DNA of 64,000 nucleotides from Meconema thalassinum (GCA_946902985.2 OX336389.2:790810979-790874978), one strand, 5' to 3'. Numbered from the stretch's first letter, positions 33,041-44,229 are shown. Numbers and translations: made by a program. Notes: a model not told the origin generated them from the sequence alone.

Positions 33041-34339
33041 CCCAAAGTTGGGATATGAATTGCGTTGTTTGATGGGCGCCACCAATTTACATCCCTAAGA
33101 AATGATCTATTCATGTTGTCTAGGCTTAACTGGTGGAGAGCACTTGAATCTAATCTACAGGTGTGAGGTTATATTTCACTTGTCAGAACATCTGCTTGTT
33201 TATAAAATGAATTAGACAATATTTCCTTCCTAAAACTCTTACAGCCTTATTATACTCAATTACGAACGAAAACAGTAATGTAAACTCCTGCGACAGTTGG
33301 TTTATAGGTTTGATATGACGTTTAATTTAGTGTGATGATTAGTTTCGTTAACAAGAAATGAGCACTGCCGTTCCCCTTGGGGGTAAAATAAAATTCTTCT
33401 CACGCGTGAGAGGAAGTCAATGTTTAGAAACTTGGTCACTCACCCCAAAGTCGTCCTGGTGCTCTTGTATTGTGATGGATTTCATAACTTAGCCGACAGC
33501 AGTTGTAGAGTAATTAGCGCTGTGTTTTCTGATAGCTTACTTGATTGATGCTCGGCTTTCACGTAATGTACTCAACACTTGACGAAGTATAAAATCTTCA
33601 ATTTAACCACTGCACAGAATACACTGTTACTGCACTTACAGTTGTCGATGTTACAACGTGATCTGATATGTAAGTTCACGTTGTTGCAAATATTACAAAC
33701 TGGTGGCCTCACTGGTGTGCCATTGACACAATCGCAGCACAAGGAGTAGAAGTAAGTAACTCGCAACATCTCTCAATGTATATCAGCTCGCATGCCCCAG
33801 TCAAGATTTACGGGCAAATTTGCGCGCCGAACTGAAGTCCAATCAGGTATCAGCGTCATCTCATTTCGCGTCGCCTGAAGACATTTGATGTTTAAATAAA
33901 TAGCGCCAGATATCGTCAAAAGATCCCCGAACCTGTGTTCGTAATTGCGGGCAATTACAGTAATTGCTCACGAAGGTAGTCATTTTAACGTGCAATTCAG
34001 AGCTCAAGGGCCTCGTAGCTTGGCTTTTTACACTAATAACTGAGCTGACGAAATACTTCCGACTGACTGTCGAAATCCTATCCTCCGTTCTGAATGATAT
34101 TTTACACAATGATATGGAATAAATTGCCAATTCTCGTCTAACTGTAAAATGTTTGCTATCTAATGGACTTAATACTGTATGAAACCATGAGCGATGATAA
34201 ATGGAACGGGATGATATGGCTCGTGCGATTGATGATAATAATAAACCCGAATGACGTATAATTGCATTACAGAAAAAGGAATGAACTTACATGATAATAA
34301 TACTAATAATGATAATATTATTAATTGAATCTAAACAAA
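33041..34339. other. no gene recognised
   Basis: Mixed sequence with no recognised coding domains. It includes AT-rich triplet stretches near 34220 and 34300. Confidence 0.4.
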
Positions 34340-34478
34340 ATGCCGTGAATATGATGGGAGCCTTTGTAGCGGACGTAAGATCCGTTACAGTGGATTTACT
34401 GGTACGTTGATGATCCCCTTCGGGGCAAAATACCGATACCCTGAAGCCACAGTAGTTAAAAGGTACGTGAAACCATTA

Positions 34479-34510
<32 letters not shown>

Positions 34511-34512
34511 CG
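34340..34512 (+). mobile_element. SINE family S3 tail with ATT microsatellite
   Basis: Contains a diverged form of the S3 3' half (GATCCCCTTCGGGGCAAAATA, ACAGTAGTTAAAAGGTACGT) and ends in ATT repeats (34474-34510), as in the 22450-22690 copy. Confidence 0.6.
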
Positions 34513-34899
34513 CCTTATATACACCCGTATGAGATACTTCCTGCAAAACCTAGGGCCTGTTAGGGTGGAGAAAGGAGAAGGATTTCTCTGTTTGTTGAGA
34601 AAATAAGGAAAAACTTCCAGGAAAGCAGGAACCGGCATATTGTGGATGGTGATGTCTATTATGCCGAATGATCAGGAAGGAAGAAAAAGGGGGAATTTTG
34701 AACATTGATGGAATTATAGAATTGGATTTATACGACGGCATTGATGACAAATGGATGCTTTAAGCTATTGGTCATATATTTTACAGATACAGTAGTAGAA
34801 ACCAGTTAGATCTGGCTCGTGCAGGCTCTCTCTCTCTCTCTTAGAGTACTTAAGAGCTGGCTGAGAAGCAAGCAGTCTGCATTCTCCTCCCCGTGCTTA

Positions 34900-35515
34900 C
34901 TTCTCCCTGCTGTGGTTAGCACGCCACTCCTCCACCTTACGCTAATGAATCGATAGGTTCTTGAAAGTCTCATAAGTGAACAATTAGTGCCCTTTATCAC
35001 CGTACAAAATTTCAGAGTGATATCAGTAACAGTATCGGAGATATAGAATGCCGGCGATATAATTCGCACAGCCACCATCTTGAGGTTATGTAAACAATTG
35101 AACTAAATTAGATGCCAGTACATTACAATGGGCATAAACATTTGCTGTACCAAGTTTCATTGCATTTGGATGGTTAAATCGCGAGAAGAGTCTATTTTAA
35201 AGCTTCAGCTTCGCCTGGCCGCCATGTTCGTTTTGTAGTTAAAATGTTTATGAAAGTCTCATAGGTGAACTTCTAATAGTGACCTTTATCACCGTACCAT
35301 ATTTTAGGCTGATATCGGTAATAGTTTCAGAGATATAGAATGCCGGTTAAATATTTCGCACAGCCGCCATGATGAATTGGTGAGACTTAATAAAATGTGA
35401 GTGGCACGGTCGGGGATGGATGTAATAGTACCGAGTTTCAATGAAATCACTCCAGCCGTTTAGACATTATTAGGGGGGGGCGGGGACACACACACTTACG
35501 CGCATACACACATAC
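34900..35515 (+). repeat. family X copy with CA tail
   Basis: Two sub-units with CACAGCCACCATCTTGAGGT (about 35068) and CACAGCCGCCATGATGAATT (about 35359), GGATGGTTAAATCGCGAGAA (about 35169), then TTTCAATGAAATCACTCCAG, GGGGGGG and CA repeats. Confidence 0.75.
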
Positions 35516-35517
35516 TT

Positions 35518-35850
35518 TTCTCGCGATTTAACCATCTGAGCGCAGCGAAATATGGTACAGTAAATGCATATACACATTGTAATGCACTGACATCTAATTT
35601 AGTTCAATTGTTTGCATAAACTCAAGATGGCGGCTGAGCGAAATGTTAAAATTAAGTTTTTATTTGTGTCGTAATCATGCGATCAAAGTGAACGTTTGAA
35701 TAATGAACCTACGCAATAATTTTAATTTAATGGTGCATAACTCTATGGCCTATACATATAACAATCCATCATGGCGACCATCCGAAATATTTAGACGGTT
35801 TTCAATATCTACGAATCTGACTTGATGACTTGATGGTACACACTATTGAT
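35518..35850 (-). repeat. family X copy, inverted
   Basis: Starts TTCTCGCGATTTAACCATC and continues with CAAGATGGCGGC, ATCATGCGATCAAAGTGAAC and ATCATGGCGACCATCCGAAA. This is the reverse complement of the 3400-3690 portion. It abuts the CA tail of the direct copy. Confidence 0.75.
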
Positions 35851-37790
35851 AACAGATTACTGCACGGCTCCCGCTCGTCTTGTTTATCAGGCGTGGCTAT
35901 GTGTCTCCTCACAGTTTCTCGCTGTAAATGAGTCCCCTTCTCATTAGCCTACCCTACTCGGTGCCGGCCTGCGAAAGTCTTGCCTATCAAATATGGCAAT
36001 AACCCTCATCTCACTGTCTCACTTTCGCAATGTAAGCGAGTACCGTTCTCAGAGCTCAGTGTCAGTCTGCTTAGGTCTCGCTTTTCAGGCAAGATAATTC
36101 ACAGTCTCAGATGACTCAATCTCAGAATCAGTGAGCGCATACATTCAATTCAAACGTACCTCAACGAAAGGTAGAGAGAAGCGAGCAAGCGGGGTGCTAC
36201 AATTTACACATACTGAAGTACATATGAACAGTCGCAACAGTCGTGTGTACTACAGCAAATATGGTTGTAATTCTTAAATTCACGAAGAACGCATGCGTTA
36301 TGATCATCCATAGCCCCTTATGAGACGGATCGGAGAGACTGGCGTGACACGATGTTTGAATCGAGTGCGCTGAGGCGAGACCAAGGTCGCTACAAGCTGT
36401 CACTCTGCGTGGCACGAGAATCCGCCAGGAAATGCTGAAGCCCAATGTACTTGCTTTCCTTTTCACATATATAAGGAAGTGGAAGGTATCAGCACCTTGG
36501 AATATAATTTTGAGTTATTTTCATATTTATTATATAAAGATTAATTACATAGAAGGATCATTCTAGAATATTCCACCGCGGGAGCCAATAGCAAGGAGGA
36601 TATCGCATTACGTAATGTGACTGCGAGAATAGATGTCTGACCTTGGTGTTGTATATAAGCGAGCTCTTGGAGTGCCAAGCTATGATTCGCTTGTGATTTG
36701 CTTGGGAGTTGCTTATGCTTTGAAATCTCGCTATCATCATACTGCTGAAGTGCTACGCGAGGCTAGGCCTCTGTTATAATTTTCGTAAGTGAAGTTACCA
36801 CGTAATTTGCGCGCCTGTCTGTAGACATATTCTGTGGCAAAGTTATTTATTTTTGTACCAGTGTGTGGAAAAGTGAAGTGTTGCCGTGCTCCACAAATTA
36901 TCATCTATGTGCTTGTGAAAATCTACATATTATGTGAAAATTGGAAATTTAAAGGTATGTGGACATGGACTTGTTATGCAACAATTGACTGATTATTTGA
37001 CTGTCTATAAGTTTCACCCAAGCACTTGATATTAGTGGACTGGAAATATATGTTGAACTGTGAAGTGGTTATGAGCGACTATGATGTCAAGGACTTATTA
37101 AATGTCCCGATCAACTCTTAATGAACTCAGTGCTTGAAACAGGCCAGGCATATCTGAAAATACTATATCACACATATACTTGGAATATTATAATTAGCAA
37201 CGAAATATTTCATTATACTCGAGACAGTCAAATCAATAATCTACTTAAAGACTGTGGAGTACGCCATTAAAATAGGCCTACCAAACGTGCATAAGCATAA
37301 CATATGTGGACGAGTCAAGGACGACAAAATAGGAGTCTGATGTCACGGCCCAGCTGTTCGAACGTGATGGTCCGCTAGAGGAGGTCGCTGGCGACGCGAG
37401 CGATGCCTAGATCGCTGATGGAATACCGCAAGCAGTGCCTATTCCGGACATGTTGCTGTGGACGAGGAGACGGCATTAGGCGAATACAGGGATACTACCC
37501 TTCACTAGGATGGAGCCATCACGCGTTGGTAGTGCCTGGTTCCAATCCGCACCACGGGTCGATCCTCCGCTACAGAACATCTTTAAGGTAGAAGCCTTCC
37601 TCCTTATTATGTGAATCTTAATTTTGTGCCATGAATTTCCTAACATTGCGTTAAACTTTGAATTGCGTCTATTATGTCAGGCGAACACTTTGATTTCATT
37701 TTCCTCAAATTTATTATTTTGATATAATCTGATAGTGTGGGATATCTTACCCATATTCTTAAGAGGCAGCAGGACTAGTGACACCTTAAA
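35851..37790. other. unclassified; possible LTR-like promoter region
   Basis: No coding domain. Around 36646 GTATATAAGCGAGC looks like a TATA box, and the following kilobase is unusually low in repeats, which would fit the promoter and leader of an LTR element or a host 5' untranslated region. No direct-repeat partner is visible in the window, so I make no firm call. Confidence 0.25.
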
Positions 37791-37817
37791 GGCATTGACA
37801 CTATTTAGAACAAACCT

Positions 37818-37863
<46 letters not shown>
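37818..37863 (+). repeat. AAT microsatellite
   Basis: About fifteen uninterrupted AAT triplets. Similar ATT/AAT tracts are at 38461-38511, 49163-49237 and 7648-7672. Confidence 0.9.
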
Positions 37864-37865
<2 letters not shown>

Positions 37866-38460
37866 TATTTTCTTTTCATAATAATAATAATAATTCTACA
37901 TAATTGTGTTGGTTGAACACTGAATTCTAATGAACAATAATTATTTGTAATAGACCATGATGAATGATAAATGATCTACCATAAGCAATAATGATATTGT
38001 TATAAACAAATTGTTTGAGAGTGAGGGATCTCATGATCCTTAAGCTATTAATGGATACTATAAACGAAGTATAATGGTTCTACGTATAACTAGAACGTGA
38101 TGGTATTGGGATAAGTGTATAATACTCGATTTACTAATGTTGTTTACCGAGTGTAGCTCAGATGATTTGAGGGTTAGTCCTCTGAGAAAATGGGACTTGT
38201 TGCGGGAGTAATAATCCTGCCCCATTATTGTATTTATTGCTTCAAATATTGAAAATGTCAGTCCAATAACATAGACTTCCACATGAAATGAACTTTATAA
38301 TGATCATCGAATTATTTATAAAGTATAATGACGTCACGTCAAAAGGTATTGCCAATTCTTGTGATGGCTCATTTACTGTATGATCAGTGTTCCACTCATT
38401 AAAGTGTCGAGTTATAGAAAGTACAGCCTTGTGTTACAAGTTTCACGAGGAAGTGCATAA
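37864..38460. other. AT-rich, no gene recognised
   Basis: Low-complexity AT-rich sequence. No coding signal. Confidence 0.45.
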
Positions 38461-38461
38461 A

Positions 38462-38511
<50 letters not shown>
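38461..38511 (+). repeat. ATT microsatellite
   Basis: Uninterrupted run of ATT triplets. Confidence 0.9.
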
Positions 38512-39329
38512 CACATTTACTACGTAGTCGAAAACTTTTGTGTGTGAAACCATTGGTAGTGTCAAGTGTCGGGTCTATTAAAATTAATATGCTGTGTCAA
38601 GAAGTGCCATATCCATAGTCAATTATGAATTACGAACTCATGATAAATTACGTCATAAAGAACATCGAATCGTGTGTAAATCAACTTCGAAATCATGTCA
38701 ATAATGTAATTATTAGAGTATAGGACAGTGATAGGCAGCATCCGTTAATTCAGGTGTATATTTTTCGTGTCATAGATGATTGTGAAATCTAGCCTCTATA
38801 GATTAAAATAATTGTTTGTTACACATCAACCATAGTCAAACAATGAACTCTATCAATAATGGACTGTGTTTTTGTTAGTTGAGATGCACAATCAAAAGCT
38901 CAATTGTTCGCACCGCTGTGCATTTATTCCGTAGCTCAGGGAAGTTATTATTATGATTACCGCTTCTTCACTTGTTAATGTCAGGCAGTGTTTATTTTCG
39001 ATGGGGGGGGGGGGGATAAATTGGTGAATTGATTTTATTGGATAAGTCTGCGTTCTCACTTCATGTTTGTGTTGTATCTTGTTCCTCCTATCCTTTACGG
39101 GGATCATGAGGGCAGTGTGTAGTAATCATTACTTATCAAAACCCAGGGCGCCCTGAGACCTGACCTCGTGCTCACACTGTACTCATGTTTCCTCGCAAGT
39201 GATCGCCTGTCCATTCCCAAGGTGGACAGACGGGCACAATACGGCTTGCTAGACCTGTACAGGCCAAACTGACGGGTAGGTCAGGACTCACTAGAACCAT
39301 CTAACAGTTTGTCACAATAGGGTTAAAAG
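38512..39329. other. no gene recognised
   Basis: AT-rich sequence with a poly-G run at 39004-39014. No domain recognised. Confidence 0.4.
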
Positions 39330-39467
39330 AGAGACGATCCACACGAATTTACATAAGTTTCAGCTGGAGGAGCAATTTGGTCTGTTAAGGTGAAGTGCCT
39401 TGTCCACCTTGGGGTCAAGACAGTGTGGAGCCACACGAGTTTACCTACGTTTCACCTGGAACATATA
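39330..39467 (+). repeat. ~85 bp minisatellite, left part
   Basis: Units contain CACACGA(G/A)TTTAC, TTTC.GCTGGAG/CACCTGGA, TTTGGTCTGTTAA, GTGAAGTGCCTTGTCCACCT and TCAAGACAGTGTGGAGC. One full and one partial unit precede the Tc1 insertion. Related units recur at 41200-41355. Confidence 0.65.
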
Positions 39468-40931
39468 CACACATCAAAAAAAGTTTTGCATCACCTCGGT
39501 TCCAAGAGTTCCGGAACCGTTAAATACAAAGGGAATAGAGATCAACACAAACAACATTTCAGCTCGTTTTATTGCTCATGAGACCCACACATTGCATGTT
39601 GTACCATCATACAGCTAGACTTTCAGCATTTGTGGTCCAGATTGCAGTACACACCACTACCTCTAATACCCAGTAGCACGTCCTCTTGCATTGATGCATG
39701 CCTGTATTCGCCGTGGCATACTATCCACAAGTTCATCAAGACACTGTTGGTCCAAATTGTCCCACTCCTCAACGACAATTCGGCGTAAATCTCTCAGAGT
39801 GGTTGGTGGGTCAAGACGTCCATAAACAGCCCTTTTCAACATATCCCAGGCATGTTCGATAGGGTTCATGTCTGGCGAACATGCTGGCCACTGTAGTCGA
39901 GCGATGTCGTTATCTTGAAGGAACGCATTCACAAGATGTGCACGATGAGGTCGAGAATTGTCGTCCATGAAGACAAATGCCTCTCCAATATTCTGCCGAT
40001 ATGGTTGCACTATGGGTCGGAGGATGTCATTCAGGTATCGTAAAGCCGTTTCGGAGCCTTCCATGACCACCAGTGGCGTACGTCAGCCCCACATAATGCC
40101 ACCCCAAAACATCAGGGAACCACCACCTTGCTGCACTCGCTGGACAGTGTGTCTAAGACGTTCAGCCTGACCAGGGTGCCTCCAAACACGTCTCCGACGA
40201 TTGTCTGGTTGAAGGCATATGCGACACTCATCGGTGAAGAGAACGTGATGCCAATTCCGTGGGGTCCATTCAGCATGTTGTTGGGCCCATCTGTACCGCG
40301 CTGCATGGTGTCGGGGTTGCAAAGCTGGACCTCGCCATGGACGTCGGGAGTGAAGTTGCGCATCATGCAGCCTATTGCGCACAGTTTGAGTTGAAACACG
40401 ACGTCCTGTGGCTGAACGAAACGCATTATTCAACATGGTGGCATTGCTGTCAGGGTTCCTCCGAGCGGCAATCCGTAAGTAGCGGTCATCCACTACAGTA
40501 GTAGCCCTTGGGCGGCCTGAGCGAGGCCTGTCATCGACAGTTCCTGTATCTCTGTACCTCCTCCATGTCCGAACAACATCGCTTTGGTTCACTCTGAGAC
40601 GCCTGGAAACTTCCCTTGTTGAGAGCCCTTCTTGACACAAAGTAACAATGCGGACGCGATCGAACTGCGGTATTGACCTTCTAGGCATGGTAGAACTACA
40701 GACAACATGAGCAGCGTACCTTCGTCCTGGTGGAATGACTGGAACTGATCGGCTGTCGTACCCCCTCCGTCTAATAGGCCCTGCTCATGCATGGTTGTTT
40801 ACATCTTTGAGCAGTTTTAGTGACATCTATGAACAGTCAAAGGGACTGTATCTTGGATACAATATACACAGTCAACGTCTATATGCCGGAGATCTGGGAA
40901 CCGAGGTGATGCAAAACTTTTTTGATGTGTG
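39468..40931 (-). mobile_element. Tc1-type DNA transposon
   Basis: Inverted ends CACACATCAAAAAA...GTTTTGCATCACCTCGG (left 39468-39504, right 40895-40931) flanked by TA on each side (39466-39467 and 40932-40933). At 1464 bp it has the normal Tc1 length and carries one transposase gene on the minus strand. The two ends are nearly the same in sequence (they differ by one A in the A run and little else), so the copy is comparatively recent. Confidence 0.93.
39663..40688 (-). pseudogene. Tc1 transposase, one premature stop
   Basis: One frame from ATG 40688 to TAG 39663, 341 codons, close to the usual Tc1 length. The N-terminal paired-like helix-turn-helix region starts MPRRSIPQFDRVRIVTLCQ, with the second DNA-binding half around RVSTQTVRNRLHDAQLHSRR and a GRPR motif (RSGRPRA). 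The DDE domain has D in VLFTDECR, D in FVFMDDNSRPHRAH and E in DMNPIEHAWDML, the last two separated by 34 residues (DD34E, the Tc1 signature). A TGA at 40085-40083, between WGGIMWG and RTPLVVMEG, interrupts it; the frame is unchanged afterwards. It would cut and paste the element at TA sites in the nucleus; as it stands the full-length protein is not made. Confidence 0.92.
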
Positions 40932-40933
40932 TA

Positions 40934-41199
40934 TTATTAGAAGTCGGTCGACATGAGTGTACCCAAATTAGATCGTGTAGGGAATTATAATTTATTTCCT
41001 AGTGCCTGAATTATATTACAAGAATTATTTGTACACTTGTTAAAACACTTCTCACATAAACGGGGGACTATTTATGTGAGAAGCGTAATTTATTTCAGAC
41101 ACTAGGAAATTAATTGCCCACCAAATGTAATTGGGCAAACACCGATTGAAAAGCTTATAATAATAGATTACTAGACAACACTGAACAATGTCTTCTAAT
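40934..41199. repeat. foldback palindrome with 13 bp hairpin
   Basis: A perfect stem CTTCTCACATAAA (41048-41060) / TTTATGTGAGAAG (41071-41083) lies inside a longer imperfect inverted repeat, with ATTTCCTAGTGCCTGAA near 40994 facing TTCAGACACTAGGAAAT near 41092. This could be a small MITE or a foldback element. Confidence 0.65.
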
Positions 41200-41355
41200 A
41201 CTTCACTATCACCTGGAGAAGCCATTTGGTGTGTTGAATAGCGAAGCATGCCTTATCCACCATGGACGCAATACAGAGACAAACCACGCGAGTTTACATA
41301 CAGGAGCCGTTTAGTCTGTTAAATAGTGAAGAGTGCCTTGTCCTTGTTTCAAGAC
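41200..41355 (+). repeat. ~85 bp minisatellite, right part
   Basis: About two diverged units like those left of the Tc1 element (CACCTGGAGAAGCCATTTGG, GAAGCATGCCTTATCCACCA, CACGCGAGTTTACATACAGG). Confidence 0.6.
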
Positions 41356-41910
41356 AGCGACTAATCCCGAACAATTAAAAATGATGGGTTCACATTTCCA
41401 TCATGTCATTAAATCGTTCCCGGAATGCTGTCATCACTTAGTCTGTTGTTCATCATGCGAGTGGTGCAGGATCTCCTCTTCGTGTCACTGAAGCTCAACC
41501 CAAGCTTTCTTACTACAAATACAACGCTATAACTACTATATTTCTCTTACACAACACTTCGACGATATGTGAAGCAAGTTTAATAATTAATAATATTAAT
41601 AATGACTTAAATTCCTCATTATTTCTTGCATTAATAGAGATATGGGGGTGTCGGATATTAACTTGGAAGTAAGATTTTGCTTGGCAGTACATCTAATCAA
41701 CACCCTGAAATGCTAAAGGAATCTTCTAGGATTCAGTCTAACAATGTTGGGTACAAGTACGAGTACGTGTTGTTGTTGTTGATTCATTTAAGTGCCTTGC
41801 AATATATTGGGCAAGTAGCCTCGTGTACCTGTGTGTGTGTGAGGGTGTGGCATTTGTCGGAAGACATGTTTTATTGTTTTGGCTCTATTAGTGTGTGTAT
41901 TTGCAGTTGG
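41356..41910. other. no gene recognised
   Basis: Mixed sequence with a short GT-rich part near 41830. No coding domain. Confidence 0.4.
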
Positions 41911-42245
41911 GAAGCCTCCGTGGCTTAGGCGGCAGCACGCCGGCCTCTCACCGCTGGGTCCGTGGTTCAAATCCCGGTCACTCCATGTGAGATCTGTGCT
42001 GGACAAAACGGAGGCAGACAGGTTTTTCTCCGGGTACTCCGGTTTTCCCTGTCAAAATTTCATTCCAGCAACACTCTCCACTATCATTTCATTTCATCTG
42101 TCATTCATTTAATCATTGCCCCAGAGGAGTGCGTCAGGCCTCGGCAGCCGGCACAGTTCACATCCTCGCCGCTAGATGGGGGCTTCATTCATTCCATTCC
42201 TGACCCGGTCGGAGACTGGAAGCAGGCTGTGGATTTTCATTTGCA
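41911..42245 (+). mobile_element. tRNA-derived SINE, family S1
   Basis: Head GCCTCCGTGGCTTAGGCGGC (A box), GTGGTTCAAATCCCGGTCAC (B box at about 41965-41976), body through CCGGGTACTCCGGTTTTCCC and end CTGTGGATTTTCATTTGCAG. Collinear with the inverted copy at 2281-2612. Confidence 0.88.
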
Positions 42246-42254
42246 GTTGGGGCT

Positions 42255-42497
42255 ATAATTGGGACTGCCATGGTCTTGATTTAAGACAATCCTGGCGTTT
42301 GCCTGGAGTAGAAATGGGAAACCACAGCAAACTACTTCCAGGATGTCTGAGGTGGGAATCAAACCCACCTCTTTTCAGTCTTTGCCTTACAAGGCTGAGT
42401 GTATCCCGGTCCTGCCCTCATACCAGAATTAAATTTCTTGGCAGAGCCAGGAATCGAACCAAGACTTCTGGAGCGACAGCCAAGAATTATGGCCGCT
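42255..42497 (-). mobile_element. SINE family S4 copy, joined to the S1 end
   Basis: On the minus strand AATTCTTGGCTGTCGCTCCA, GGTTCGATTCCTGG (B box, complement at 42451-42464), CCAAGAAATTTAATTCTGGT and the second B-box-like module at 42353-42372. The junction with the preceding S1 end suggests a chimeric or nested pair. Confidence 0.7.
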
Positions 42498-42706
42498 AAA
42501 TGCATTTGTATTAAAGTTAAATGTTTATGGTATTGTCAATCAAAATATTTTGATATTGCCAAGGTATTATATTTGCCTTCATTTTTAAAAAGTATTATTC
42601 TTGGATAACAGGGGACTGCAATTTGTCAGAACGCATCACAAGAACAATGTCGTCAATATAAGGCAGAAGTTCAGTCGGAAGCATCTGTAAAATATTGTAT
42701 TTTAAT

Positions 42707-43160
42707 TCATCTTTCGAAATGAATGCGAACACTAGCAACACTGTGCGTCTTCCTGACGTCGTCAGCTATCAGCTTGCCGTCATAAAGAAAAGGAGGGGTT
42801 ACGCCAATCATTCCTCGGTTGGAAAGGCTTGTTGCTATTGCAGGAAAGCCTTTGTCAGCAATGATCTCATCACCAGGTTCTAACAATGTCAACAATCCAC
42901 TGTCGTTTGTGATAAATGGGTCACTCCATCTTCCGGCGTAGCATTTGGACGTAAGACTAATCAAACCACTGGGTGTGATATTAACTAAACATTTCACAGT
43001 GTAGGCTATGTTCCCTTGTAATGGGATTAGAGAAACACTCATCGATCTACCGGAGGAGGTTGTTTTACTTTAATTTCCGTACAATCAATAATCATTCTGC
43101 ATTTCACGAATTTATTTTTGAACACTGCGTAGTCTCATCTACACTTTAATTACCGGGCCA
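42707..43160 (-). pseudogene. DDE_Tnp_4-type (Harbinger-like) transposase fragment
   Basis: Minus-strand frame 43042-42707 reads YTVKCLVNITPSGLISLTSK, GRWSDPFITNDSGLL, EPGDEIIADKGF and ends VRIHFER. The pattern of two acidic D positions plus HFER is that of DDE superfamily 4 nucleases (PIF/Harbinger and related). A shifted frame to the right, up to about 43160, adds RMIIDCTEIKVKQPPP, the expected first catalytic aspartate region. The C-terminal end is cut after HFER, or the frame is lost. No inverted repeats were found. Confidence 0.7.
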
Positions 43161-43429
43161 TAACAAGAACTGTGACATTGCGAAAGCTAGAAGCATTGCA
43201 GTGGTAGTAAAAATACGTTACACAGTTGTACGATGGACTCCGAACAAAGCTTTCATAGAAGAATAAGACAGTCCTGTCTTCATCTTCATTCAAAATATCA
43301 ACAGGCGATTTTCATGACATACTTCACCCGTAGTCTACGTTTTTCGCGAGATATTATTTTAAACAATAAGTTAAAAACTTAAAAATGACACACTCTTTAA
43401 ATCTCAAATTTGTATGTAGTCCCCAATAG

Positions 43430-43650
43430 AAGATACTAAGACTAAGACACCCAGGAATAGCAAGCTTAGTTATGGAAGGAAGGGTTGAGGACAAGAACTG
43501 TAGGGGTAGACCAAGGTAAGAATATGTTAAACAGATTGCCTCGGAATTAGGGTGTGGTAGCTATGTAGAGATGAAACGATTATCTCAAGACAAGGAAGCG
43601 TGGAGGGCTGCATCAAACCAGTCAAAAGACTGAGGACTCAAATAATAACA
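43430..43650 (+). pseudogene. LINE 3' end fragment
   Basis: One frame reads GIASLVMEGRVEDKNCRGRP, a stop, then EYVKQIASELGCGSYVEMKR and REAW-like KEAWRAASNQSKD before TGA and AATAATAACA. Many LINE Pol proteins end in a GRPR segment followed by a Trp-containing tail and a short simple repeat. Only this last portion is present (5' truncated). Confidence 0.6.
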
Positions 43651-43983
43651 GAAGATTATCCTCTCCCAGGGTTTGTAGAAGACAGGTTAGCTCGTAACTT
43701 GCCTTGCGCTGGCAGTAGGGTGTGGGTAACGCGTCATCGGGCCTGTGAGAGGCGCCAATCTCCATTTACCGACTGGACAGAGTTGATAGAAGAAACTACG
43801 TGTGTTATTTACTTGTTTGATAATACATTATTTCGTTTGTTCAATATATGAATTGTGTCATGTGGTATATTACGCGTTAATAAACAGGTGAATATAATGT
43901 GAATTAATTACTTCAGATTACTATGGAATTTATCTTTGCATAGCCTAGCCCATGGGTAAGTTGTTTCTTTATTTACGTTGGGT
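43651..43983. other. no gene recognised
   Basis: Sequence before the P-type transposase. CATGGGTAAGT at 43950-43960 looks like a splice donor but the following 'intron' would be only about 46 bases. Confidence 0.35.
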
Positions 43984-44007
43984 TTTCTTTTCTTTCAGTT
44001 TTTAAAG

Positions 44008-44217
44008 ATGCCAGGGAAAATTTGCAGTGTTGCAATCTGTAAAAGTAATTCGGAAATTGTTATGATAACGGGAGGAAAAAAGTCTTTCTTCATATTTACA
44101 AAGGATGCTAATCGTAGGAAAACGTGGGTGCAGAAATGCCCTAGGAAAGATAAATTCGATCAAAATAACAAAGAGATTTGCAGCAAACATATCATACCAT
44201 GTGATTTTGAAGACTAA
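44008..44217 (+). pseudogene. THAP zinc-finger domain of the P-type transposase
   Basis: MPGKICSVAICKSNSEIV gives the C-x4-C pair, TWVQKCPRKDKF the conserved tryptophan, and EICSKHIIPCDFED the C-x2-H pair (C2CH zinc site). This is the DNA-binding end of P-type transposases. The TAA at 44215 ends the frame where the AVPT(F/L)-type box should come. A pyrimidine-rich stretch ending TTTCAG lies just upstream (43984-43999), which looks like a 3' splice site. Confidence 0.75.
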
Positions 44218-44229
44218 ATTTGTGCTCGA

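Noticed and set aside
36500..37600. LTR of a fourth retrotransposon because of a TATA box and TG-rich leader
   Set aside because: No direct-repeat partner, PBS or target duplication can be found in the window; kept only as an unclassified region.
41962..42258. Open frames within the SINE, also seen at 2274-2564
   Set aside because: The same peptide appears because both are copies of SINE S1. SINEs are non-coding.
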